From positions 1 to 20,251 of the forward strand of contig DAOTYH010000017.1 of assembly GCA_034435015.1 (NCBI GenBank): a stretch of DNA of 20,251 nt, read 5' to 3'. A program made the translations under genes and the position numbers. Below the pieces are notes generated by a model. That model saw nothing but the letters and a program-made list of their open reading frames with translations, did no database searches and was not told where the DNA came from. Origin of the DNA: DAOTYH01 sp034435015 (GTDB lineage: Bacteria; Chloroflexota; Anaerolineae; Aggregatilineales; UBA3940). This document shows, piece after piece, positions 7,477 through 14,103 of this stretch (within the stretch, counting starts at the first letter, position 1; each line of letters opens with the position of its first letter).

Positions 7477-9842
7477 CGCTCAGCCGGCGGCGTGATCCGC
7501 ACTGCCCGCAGGGTGATCCGATCCACTACCCGATCCCCTGACCGTGAGATCACAAATCGTTGACCTGTGCTCAGCGAGTATAAGCCTGCCGCCAGCCGGT
7601 ACTCACCGGGCGGCAGGCTCTGGTCAATCTCGAAGCGGTGTTGTTGGATAATAACCATGCCTGGCCGCCAGTATTCCGCCCCGATGCCCAGCCCGTCTCC
7701 GGCCTTGATGAAGTTGCCATTGGCGTCTAACAGGTGAGCAAAGATCGAAACGGGCGGCACAGGAGGCTCACGCACACGCCACCAGGCCGTCAGGATCAAC
7801 GTCTCACCCGGCGCAACCTCAGCGGCGCTGATCTGGTAGCCGAGCAGTTCAATATGCCCGGCCACCGGCAAGGGGAGTGGTACTGCCGGAAACTCAACGG
7901 TTGAAGAGGGTACAGGGGGAGGGCTGGCGACCAGCCAGGCTTGCCAGCTTGGCAAACCATCCTCTGCGTGAGCCACATAGTCCGGCTGACCCAATTCAGT
8001 CACCGACGGCGCACCAACAGGCAGGAACACCCAGCCTGTCCCCTCTGGGAACACAAGGGTCTGCGTACAGTCGAAGTAAAGCACCCACAGATCGGGTACG
8101 CCGGTCAGGCGGCGCAGAGTATCTTCACTCGCAAGGGCCGAGGGCACTGAACACTGGGCCAGCCATGAGGGAGGCGTCTCACCGATAGGAGTAACCTCAT
8201 AGATGAAAATGCTGTGCCCGATTCGGGCCACTGGCTCCTTGTCTCGAAAGTAACTGAAACTATCTGGTTCGTAGAGCTGAACACCTACCAGATTAGACGC
8301 GCTGATCGCATACAGGCCCGGCGCCGGATTGAGGGGGTAAAACTCAGGACGCGACGGATCGGGGGGCGGCGGAGGCCAACTCGGCAGAGCAATGTAGTTG
8401 ATTCCGTAATAGGCCGGGTCGGCCTGTCCGAAGTAGCTCAAATAGATCGGGCCTGCGTTTCTCTCACGCAGGTACTCAGAAAGAGCGGGTAAGTCCTGAC
8501 CCCAATCTAGGTTAGAGTCAGCCAGCAGACGATAGCCATTGTCGGGGCCGCCCGCCGCCCGATTGAAAAAGGCAAGGTAGTCGGGATAGATCAACAAGTT
8601 TGTGCCGAGAAGCCATACTGCCAATGTTCCCGTTACGACGGCTCTTGTTCCCTTCGGAGGCGTAAGACCTGCGACGGTCCGTGCGGCAAACAGATACAGG
8701 AGCGGCAAGATGGGCAACAGGTAACGGATGCCCACATTGAGCGAGCCAAGCATGGAGAAGCCTAGGTACAACAGAGCTGGAAAGATGATCCCCCGTTCAC
8801 GCGGGTCTAGCCCGCGCAGAGCGGCCAGCCCGACTGCTACCCCTATCAAGGCCAGCGTCGGCAAGGGAGTCTTGACCAACAGAGCGTAAGGGTGATAGTA
8901 CCACCAGCCGGTCTGTGAAAGATGTCCCAGCAGATAGGCACGATGTCCTTCTGAGGCAAGACTAAGGAAGTGTTGCAACTCCCCAAGATATGAGCCGGGG
9001 CCGGTAAGCTGGAAGGAGAACAAATGTGCGCCCCACAATGTGACCAGCCCTATCAATCCCATGATGACTAGGGCGAGCAAGGCCGATCCTAGGCGGGCCA
9101 ACAGCGGGGCAACCCGCCGTGTCTCTGTTCCGTTCTTGCGGAATAATGCAAAGGCCTGATCTTGCCATGCTGTCCACAATGTCATCAGGCCCAGCGTAGG
9201 AATCAGCAACAGGGCAGAGAACTTGGATGCCTGTGCCAGCCCAAACAGTACCCCACTGGTGATCAGCCAGCGCCGTGTTCTGCGGTTGAGAAAGCATGAC
9301 CATGCGTACAGGGTCATGATGTAGAACGCCGCCACACCTAGATCGGTAGTGGCAAGTTGTGTGTTAGCAAGGATGTTCGGGCATAGCACATACAGTCCCA
9401 GCGCTAGGGCGGCACTCCATGGGCCGTACAGTTCGCGCCCCCAGCGCCAGATCACCGCGCCAAGCAGTAACCCCAAGAAGACACTGGGCAGACGGGCCAG
9501 AAAAACAACGCGGTTGGCATTGACTCCCTGATGCCACAACAAGTCCTCGCTGAGTAGCTCAGGGTTGTCTTCCTGCCAGCCATCCAGCGTACGAGGGTCA
9601 GGCAGGCCCGGTTCCAATAGGACACCCAACCCGCTGATCAGGTTGGTCAGGGGAGGATGTCCCAGCGGCATCAGATGGCCGATGCGCCAATAAACCCAGC
9701 CGCGTGCTATATAGAACCCTTCATCAAAAGTGGGTGACTTGCAAAGCATACTGCCCACTGCCAGCCCAAACATCAGGCTGAGCAATACGGCGACAATCAG
9801 GAAGTGGAGGGCGTAACGTTTCAACAGAAGTTCACACTCCAT
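7473..9842 (-). CDS. GT39/PMT-type membrane glycosyltransferase with C-terminal beta-sandwich domain
   Basis: This is a 789-residue polytopic membrane protein. After a first membrane helix (about 11-30) it shows the PMT-like catalytic signature SPTFDEGFYIARG (Asp40-Glu41) and GHPPLTNL (62-64), followed by about ten further hydrophobic segments to about residue 420. Such enzymes transfer sugars from polyprenyl-phosphate donors to proteins or lipids outside the membrane. The segment around SNLDWGQDLPAL begins the soluble part. Residues about 660-789 look like a beta-sandwich (IELLGYQI, PGETLILTAWWRV, SIFAHLLDANGNF, LPPGEYRLAAGLYSLSTGQRF) of a kind I associate with Chloroflexota glycosyltransferases. 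It lies 24 bases after kynB on the same strand, so it could be its last operon gene. No clear ribosome site precedes the ATG. Acceptor and sugar are unknown. Confidence 0.85.
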   Translation of the reverse strand: MECELLLKRYALHFLIVAVLLSLMFGLAVGSMLCKSPTFDEGFYIARGWVYWRIGHLMPLGHPPLTNLISGLGVLLEPGLPDPRTLDGWQEDNPELLSEDLLWHQGVNANRVVFLARLPSVFLGLLLGAVIWRWGRELYGPWSAALALGLYVLCPNILANTQLATTDLGVAAFYIMTLYAWSCFLNRRTRRWLITSGVLFGLAQASKFSALLLIPTLGLMTLWTAWQDQAFALFRKNGTETRRVAPLLARLGSALLALVIMGLIGLVTLWGAHLFSFQLTGPGSYLGELQHFLSLASEGHRAYLLGHLSQTGWWYYHPYALLVKTPLPTLALIGVAVGLAALRGLDPRERGIIFPALLYLGFSMLGSLNVGIRYLLPILPLLYLFAARTVAGLTPPKGTRAVVTGTLAVWLLGTNLLIYPDYLAFFNRAAGGPDNGYRLLADSNLDWGQDLPALSEYLRERNAGPIYLSYFGQADPAYYGINYIALPSWPPPPPDPSRPEFYPLNPAPGLYAISASNLVGVQLYEPDSFSYFRDKEPVARIGHSIFIYEVTPIGETPPSWLAQCSVPSALASEDTLRRLTGVPDLWVLYFDCTQTLVFPEGTGWVFLPVGAPSVTELGQPDYVAHAEDGLPSWQAWLVASPPPVPSSTVEFPAVPLPLPVAGHIELLGYQISAAEVAPGETLILTAWWRVREPPVPPVSIFAHLLDANGNFIKAGDGLGIGAEYWRPGMVIIQQHRFEIDQSLPPGEYRLAAGLYSLSTGQRFVISRSGDRVVDRITLRAVRITPPAER

Positions 9843-9866
9843 GAAATGGCACGGATTTTGGGGGTG

Positions 9867-10502
9867 CTAAAGAGCCGAGGTGCGCAGGATGGCCCGTACA
9901 GGGCTTCCGCATATACCGGCGATCTTGAGCGGCAGGGCAACCAGCTCATAGACGCCATCCGGCACACCGGACAGTAGCAGGCTTTCGAGTGTCGCTATGC
10001 CATGTTCATACAGGCGATGATGACATACAAGCTGGCTGTCGTCGAATCGATCTACCGAAGGGGTATCTACACCCAGCAATAATAAGCCGCGCTCAGCCAG
10101 CCAGTCCACCAGCTCTGGCGTGGGGTAGGGAAAATCTTCCGGCCATGCCGAGTCAGGCAACTCGCTGACCCATGTGTGGATCAACAGCCGTCTTACACCG
10201 CTCAGATCGTGGCCATCAAAATCAGACGGCTCAATGCCTCCCCGCTGGCGGGAGATGGTCACAACGTGGGCCGTCCCAATGTAGGGGTCAATCCGAAGAT
10301 CGGCGGGATGCTGACCCTCGTCGGAGAAATGCCAAGGGGCGTCAGCATGGCTCCCAGTGTGCGCACTAAGGATGAGGGTGGTCAGGTTGACCGAGGCGCC
10401 TTGCCGGATACTGCTCACCTGCTCGAAGGAGAAAGGAGCATCACCGGGCCAGACCGCCAGCTCAGGCGAGATCGTGCGGCTGATGTCGTAGAGATGGGCC
10501 AT
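9867..10502 (-). CDS. kynB: Kynurenine formamidase (cyclase family, KynB-like)
   Basis: This 211-residue member of the cyclase/KynB family carries the metal motif SAHTGSHADAPWHF (His48, His52, Asp54), matching the HxxxHxDxPxH signature that binds zinc in bacterial formamidases. The start (DISRTISPELAVWPGD) and length fit KynB. KynB hydrolyses N-formylkynurenine to kynurenine and formate. The cyclase family includes other hydrolases, so the name rests largely on the kynureninase gene 30 bases upstream, which uses the product. AAGGA lies 8 bases before the ATG. The GT39 gene follows after 24 bases. Confidence 0.85.
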   Translation of the reverse strand: MAHLYDISRTISPELAVWPGDAPFSFEQVSSIRQGASVNLTTLILSAHTGSHADAPWHFSDEGQHPADLRIDPYIGTAHVVTISRQRGGIEPSDFDGHDLSGVRRLLIHTWVSELPDSAWPEDFPYPTPELVDWLAERGLLLLGVDTPSVDRFDDSQLVCHHRLYEHGIATLESLLLSGVPDGVYELVALPLKIAGICGSPVRAILRTSAL

Positions 10503-10532
10503 TAAGAAAGTCCTTGCCAGCAGTGCGGCATC

Positions 10533-11732
10533 TTATGTTACAAAGGTACGACTGTCAGCGTGCTTTTGCCATGCACCACTATCTAGAATATCGCGAATGG
10601 CATCTATTGCCAGAAGAACCTCTTCGTCGCTGTTGTAGAAGTGGGGTGCAATGCGGATGCCCGCTTGAGAGCGGTAGTCAACCAAGATGTCACGAGCCAG
10701 CAGTTCCCGTGAGACCTCGTAGGCATGAGGGGGGTTTACGGTTACAGTGCCGCCCCGTTCAGCAGGCAGGCGCGGCGAGTTGACCGGAAATTCCATCTCA
10801 TCGGCCCGCCCGATCAAAAGGGCCGTCTGGCGCATAGACTTGCGGCGGATGGCCTCTACCCCGACCTGCGCAATGATGTCAACTCCGGGCTGAATGGCAT
10901 ACAACGAAGGGATGGAGGGTGTGCCATTTAAAAAGCGGAAGGCATCTTCCCGGAATTCGATCCGATCAACCTCAAAGTCAAAGGGACGGCGGTGAGCCAT
11001 CCAGCCGGTCAACTTGGGTCGGACGGTCTTCAGGTGATCAGGGCGTGCATAGAGAAAGACTCCACCAGGGCCGCCGCACATCCACTTGAGAACGCCGCCC
11101 AGATAGAAATCTACCTCAAGGGCCTGTACATCTACAGGGATGATCCCGACAGCATGATACCCATCGAGAATGACAGTCGCCCCGACACGATGGGCTTTCT
11201 CGATGATGGACTTCACATCCAGAATATAGGCACTACGAAACAACACGTGGCTGATGGGAACAAGAAGGGTCTGTTCGTCTATAGCCTCTAAGATGCGCTC
11301 GGTTGAGACCGTGATGCCATCCTCGCTAGGGACCATATGCAGGTCAATATGAGAGGGAAGCATCTCGCGCAACACGTAGTAGACGGAGGGGAAAATACCT
11401 CCCTCTATCACAACCTTGTTGCGCGGGCCGTCGAAGTCAAAACAGGTCAACAGAACGCCCAGCGCCAATGAGATGTTCTGGTGGATGGAAACTGTACCGG
11501 GCGGTGCGCCAATAATCCTGCCGATCTTGTTGCCAACCTGAATATTCAAATCCCACCAGCCCTCACCCCATGCACGGACGCCCCGTGAGGCCCATGTATC
11601 GGCATAGGCTTGCAGGCTGTCGTATACAGCACGCGGCATTGCGCCAAGCGAGTTGCTGATCAGGTAAGTTGTTTTACTTAAGATGGGGAACTCTTTCCGC
11701 CATTTGAGTAGCGGGTCAGGGTCTTGGCTCAT
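10533..11732 (-). CDS. kynU: Kynureninase-like PLP enzyme
   Basis: This 399-residue fold-type I PLP enzyme belongs to the aminotransferase class V superfamily. It opens with TTYLISNSLGAMP, a kynureninase-like start. The cofactor-binding motif is VILDGYHAVG (Asp190, His193), and the PLP lysine is in GGVLKWMCGGPG (Lys216), comparable to the KYxNGGPG of kynureninases. Kynureninase cleaves kynurenine or 3-hydroxykynurenine to (3-hydroxy)anthranilate and alanine. The formamidase gene directly downstream makes its substrate, which supports the call. A looser class V aminotransferase or desulfurase-like role cannot be fully excluded. The gap from the upstream nucleoside kinase is 82 bases with no clear terminator, so this may be a separate transcript or part of a longer one. 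The ribosome site is weak. Confidence 0.82.
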   Translation of the reverse strand: MSQDPDPLLKWRKEFPILSKTTYLISNSLGAMPRAVYDSLQAYADTWASRGVRAWGEGWWDLNIQVGNKIGRIIGAPPGTVSIHQNISLALGVLLTCFDFDGPRNKVVIEGGIFPSVYYVLREMLPSHIDLHMVPSEDGITVSTERILEAIDEQTLLVPISHVLFRSAYILDVKSIIEKAHRVGATVILDGYHAVGIIPVDVQALEVDFYLGGVLKWMCGGPGGVFLYARPDHLKTVRPKLTGWMAHRRPFDFEVDRIEFREDAFRFLNGTPSIPSLYAIQPGVDIIAQVGVEAIRRKSMRQTALLIGRADEMEFPVNSPRLPAERGGTVTVNPPHAYEVSRELLARDILVDYRSQAGIRIAPHFYNSDEEVLLAIDAIRDILDSGAWQKHADSRTFVT

Positions 11733-11814
11733 CGTTCGTATGCTACCTATCTGTGTGTGTCAGATTACCAGTCTGTGATCCGGTATTATCTCCCAAGCCG
11801 GCTGTTGCAATGGC

Positions 11815-12495
11815 TCAGGCCGCCACATCGTTCACGCGGGCGATCTCCTCAGCTAGAAAAAAAACTTCATCCTTGCCTTCCAGCTTCTCGCGTATCTTTG
11901 CGATGACCAGATCAAGGTGAGCGCCATGAGCGACAAAGTCGAGCTTGTCAGCGGGCACGATCAACACTGGGCTAAGAGTGAACTTAGCGATCCATTCTTC
12001 ATAAAGGTTATTGAGCTGTTGCAGGTAGCTGGGGTCAATATCCTGCTCAAACTCGCGCCCGCGCAGACGAATGCGCTTGATAAGCGTATCTACCGAGGCT
12101 CGCAGATAGACCACCATGTCTGGCGGAGGGAGAAACTGCGTCAGTACTTCATAGAGCTCACGGTAACTGCGGTAGTCGCGCTCGGCCATATTGCCCTGCT
12201 GGTACAGGTTACGGGCGAATATCTCGGCATCCTCGTAAACACTGCGATCCTGTACAACCGAGTTAGGACGGTCGAGGAGCAGGCGATGATGACGCAATCT
12301 CCGAGTCAGGAAGAATATCTGGGAATGAAAACTCCATGAACGCATGTCACGATAGAAATCAGCCAGATAGGGGTTGTCATCTACCGCCTCATAGAAAGGC
12401 TCCCAGCCAAGCCTCTCAGCGAGCAACTGGGTGAGGGTGCTTTTGCCGACCCCAACATTTCCTGCCACTGCTACGAACTTTTTGCCTGTGCTCAT
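11815..12495 (-). CDS. Deoxynucleoside kinase (Dck/Dak-like)
   Basis: This protein of about 226 residues phosphorylates deoxynucleosides using ATP. It has a P-loop GNVGVGKST (12-20), an EAVDDNPYLADFY substrate-site block, the catalytic DRS motif in VVQDRSVYEDAEIFARN (83-85) and a LID region RLRGREFE near 145-150. The DRSVYEDAEIFARN pattern is that of the Dck/Dak branch (B. subtilis YaaF-like), which acts on deoxycytidine or deoxyadenosine. ATG 12495 is chosen over a start 33 bases upstream because GGAGGAGGA directly precedes it. It also forms an ATGA overlap with the stop of the upstream dgk-mazG gene, so the two are translationally coupled. The two kinases may form a heterodimer, as known for paired lactobacillus enzymes (inference). 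Confidence 0.9.
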   Translation of the reverse strand: MSTGKKFVAVAGNVGVGKSTLTQLLAERLGWEPFYEAVDDNPYLADFYRDMRSWSFHSQIFFLTRRLRHHRLLLDRPNSVVQDRSVYEDAEIFARNLYQQGNMAERDYRSYRELYEVLTQFLPPPDMVVYLRASVDTLIKRIRLRGREFEQDIDPSYLQQLNNLYEEWIAKFTLSPVLIVPADKLDFVAHGAHLDLVIAKIREKLEGKDEVFFLAEEIARVNDVAA

Positions 12496-13559
12496 TCCTC
12501 CTCCTTGACTACTTGACCATCCTCCCAACGCCGCCGGGCGTTGATCGTCATTTTTTCCAGATAGGCTTTTTCTAGGTCGATACCAGCGTAATTACTGAGC
12601 TTGAGCAGAAAAGCCAGACAGTCAGCCAATTCATCCTGAATGTAGGCACGGTTCTCGTCCAGCACCTGACGACGAGCCTCTTCAACGCTGAGGCCGGACT
12701 GCCGTAGTCGGTTTTGTTTGAGCCACATCACTTTCAAGACATGGGCCAGTTCCCCAACCTCCTCTCCAAGCCCAATAAAGTTGAGGAAGGGGTCAGGGTC
12801 AAACCCTTTTTCGGCGTCCAGCGAGATGTGGAATTGCTGAAACTCTGAGAGGCCGTGAGGCTTGCTTTCCAGTTCGTGCAGAATATCCTGCGGCTTTTCT
12901 GCCAAGACGGCTTCTACGCCCGGCAGTTGAGCCTGATAGGTTCCGTACTGGAGACTGCTCTTGATCCGTTCCACCACCAGTGCCAGATCGTCCGGGTTAT
13001 GAACGATGTTGAGGTTGTTGGTGTCAATGATCAGGACAGGGCCTTCGTCGTAGCCGGCGACAAAATCCTCATAGGCCAAACGTAACTGCTCGATATAGCT
13101 GGGGTCCATGTTGCGCTCATAAGGGCGGTCGCGGGCGGCGATACGTCCCATCAGTACATCGAGATTGGCCCTCAGGAAAACCAGAAGATCAGGCCGCCGT
13201 ATCTTCTCACCAAGAGCCGCATAGACACGTTCATACATGGCCAGCTCATCACCTTTCAGATTCAGGTGGGCGAACAGGCTGTCTTTGGCAAAAGTATAGT
13301 CTGAGATGACCGGCCCTCGGAGAAGTGCCGCCGGAACGGTGGAGGTCTGCTGGCGATAGCGGCTGAGGAGGAAGAAAATCTGAGTCTGAAAGGCATAGCG
13401 TGCCCGGTCGGCATAGAAATCCGACAGGAAGGGGTTCTCTTCAAATTCTTCCAGCAAGACCTGGCCGCCCAGTTCCGGCTGGAGCAAACGGGCAAGCGTG
13501 GTCTTGCCTACCCCAATGACACCCTCGATTGCGATGTAGGGGTGACGAGCCATAGGCAT
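12492..13559 (-). CDS. Deoxyguanosine kinase-like / MazG-type pyrophosphohydrolase fusion
   Basis: This 355-residue protein joins two enzymes. Residues 1-205 form a deoxynucleoside kinase: P-loop GVIGVGKT (13-20), EEFEENPFLSDFY, ISDYTFAKDSLFA (Asp87-Tyr88) and LID DRPYERNMDPSY. The 'DY' in place of DRS matches the deoxyguanosine kinase branch (B. subtilis Dgk has ADYHIY). Residues about 240-350 look like a MazG/nucleotide pyrophosphohydrolase helix bundle with EEVGE (266-270) and ELADCLAFLLK (ELAD 310-313), the EExxE...ExxD metal ligands. A kinase makes dNMPs; a MazG enzyme cleaves (d)NTPs to (d)NMPs and pyrophosphate. The first ATG is at 13559 and another at 13553; neither has a strong ribosome site. 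The next gene overlaps by four bases. Confidence 0.88.
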   Translation of the reverse strand: MPMARHPYIAIEGVIGVGKTTLARLLQPELGGQVLLEEFEENPFLSDFYADRARYAFQTQIFFLLSRYRQQTSTVPAALLRGPVISDYTFAKDSLFAHLNLKGDELAMYERVYAALGEKIRRPDLLVFLRANLDVLMGRIAARDRPYERNMDPSYIEQLRLAYEDFVAGYDEGPVLIIDTNNLNIVHNPDDLALVVERIKSSLQYGTYQAQLPGVEAVLAEKPQDILHELESKPHGLSEFQQFHISLDAEKGFDPDPFLNFIGLGEEVGELAHVLKVMWLKQNRLRQSGLSVEEARRQVLDENRAYIQDELADCLAFLLKLSNYAGIDLEKAYLEKMTINARRRWEDGQVVKEEE

Positions 13560-13603
13560 ATATTCCGTTGTGCTAAGAATTGTTCCAGCGGGTTGGACTT
13601 CTT

Positions 13604-13629
13604 CGTTGCCTGTTCTGAGAGCGGCAACG
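13604..13629. repeat. 7-bp inverted repeat, candidate operator for dgk-mazG
   Basis: CGTTGCC (13604-13610) and GGCAACG (13623-13629) are perfect inverted arms 12 bases apart, 45-70 bases upstream of the dgk-mazG start. The half-sites are about two helical turns apart, as expected for a dimeric repressor or activator. It could instead be an RNA hairpin. Confidence 0.45.
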
Positions 13630-13785
13630 CCCGCACTGTCAGGGGTCAGGAGACGGTAGAATGACTATGATAATCAAAAGGATACAAGAGCTTGCCTTGA
13701 TGTGCAAATCAGGACGTTAGAACTCGGTAAAGATTCACGCCTTTATCATGTCCGATCCGGATATCGCAGTATTCTCAATAAAAAT

Positions 13786-13841
13786 GCGACTCCGTGATAA
13801 AGTTGTAGAGATGTGAAACCAACAACAGAGTCACGGAGCGC
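13786..13841 (+). promoter_or_regulatory. Hairpin burying the ribosome site of a small ORF
   Basis: GCG-A-CTCCGTGA (13786-13797) pairs with TCACGGAGCGC (13831-13841): eleven base pairs with one bulged A. Inside it, GTTGT (13802-13806) can pair with ACAAC (13822-13826). The 3' arm holds GGAG, the only ribosome site for the ATG at 13844, and the 5' arm CTCC is its direct antidote. There is no T-run, so it is not a terminator. A translational switch is an inference. Confidence 0.45.
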
Positions 13842-13843
13842 TG

Positions 13844-13969
13844 ATGGACAGTATAACACGGATTCGAGTGGCGTATGCGTTGAGAAAGCAAGGGGGATCC
13901 CATTGGCAGTTTTATGTTGAATACGGTACGATCAATTTCAGAGACGGGGATATCTATGTTATGGCGTAG
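13844..13969 (+). CDS. Possible 41-residue small protein
   Basis: This short ORF (M-DSITRIRVAYAL-...-GDIYVMA, 41 residues) has GGAG 6 bases before its ATG. It has no recognisable domain, signal peptide or membrane segment, and its composition is mixed basic and aromatic. It begins three bases after the strong hairpin at 13786-13841. It could be a genuine small protein, a leader peptide for clpC or chance. A candidate clpC promoter lies inside it, which weakens the coding case. Confidence 0.28.
   Translation: MDSITRIRVAYALRKQGGSHWQFYVEYGTINFRDGDIYVMA
13903..13932 (+). promoter_or_regulatory. Candidate sigma70 promoter for clpC
   Basis: TTGGCA (13903-13908, 5/6), an 18-base spacer and TACGAT (13927-13932, 4/6) form a plausible promoter. 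It would give clpC a leader of about 165 bases. Confidence 0.35.
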
Positions 13970-13988
13970 GAATCACGCGAACGGATAG

Positions 13989-14078
13989 AGTGCTTGTAGC
14001 CTCGCCGGATGTGGTGCGAGGGGCAAGCCCTGATAATCGGTGAAACTATCTGGTTGATGTTGTGTAGTTAGAAGCACT
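13989..14078 (+). promoter_or_regulatory. Possible structured 5' leader of clpC
   Basis: AGTGCTT (13989-13995) can pair with AAGCACT (14072-14078), enclosing a tighter hairpin CCTCGC-N10-GCGAGG (14000-14021). The outer stem closes just before the GAGGAGAGTGAGGGGG ribosome-site region of clpC. No known riboswitch class was recognised. Confidence 0.3.
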
Positions 14079-14103
14079 GAGGAGAGTGAGGGGGCCTGAA
14101 ACC

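Larger units (their letters stand above)
13560..14103. other. Intergenic region between divergent dgk-mazG and clpC
   Basis: About 540 bases lie between two divergently transcribed genes, with no long ORF. The region contains a 7-bp inverted repeat (13604-13629), a 19-codon ORF with a GGAG site (13661-13720, probably chance), a strong hairpin (13786-13841), a 41-residue ORF (13844-13969), a candidate promoter (13903-13932) and a possible structured clpC leader (13989-14078). The near-palindrome CGATCCGGATATCG lies at about 13753-13766. I found no CIRCE or CtsR-type operator. Confidence 0.7.

Noticed and set aside
7877..8188. 103-codon plus-strand ORF opposite the glycosyltransferase
   Set aside because: It is a shadow frame of the conserved C-terminal region of that gene.
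11917..12339. 140-codon plus-strand ORF opposite the Dck-like kinase
   Set aside because: It is a mirror frame of a well-supported kinase gene, with no recognisable domain.
13661..13720. 19-codon ORF with GGAG before ATG, possible leader peptide
   Set aside because: It is too short to judge, with no adjacent attenuator structure and no codon run suggesting a regulatory peptide.
13989..14078. AGTGCTT / AAGCACT arms before clpC as a CIRCE heat-shock operator
   Set aside because: CIRCE has the arms in the opposite order with a 9-base spacer; here they are about 76 bases apart.
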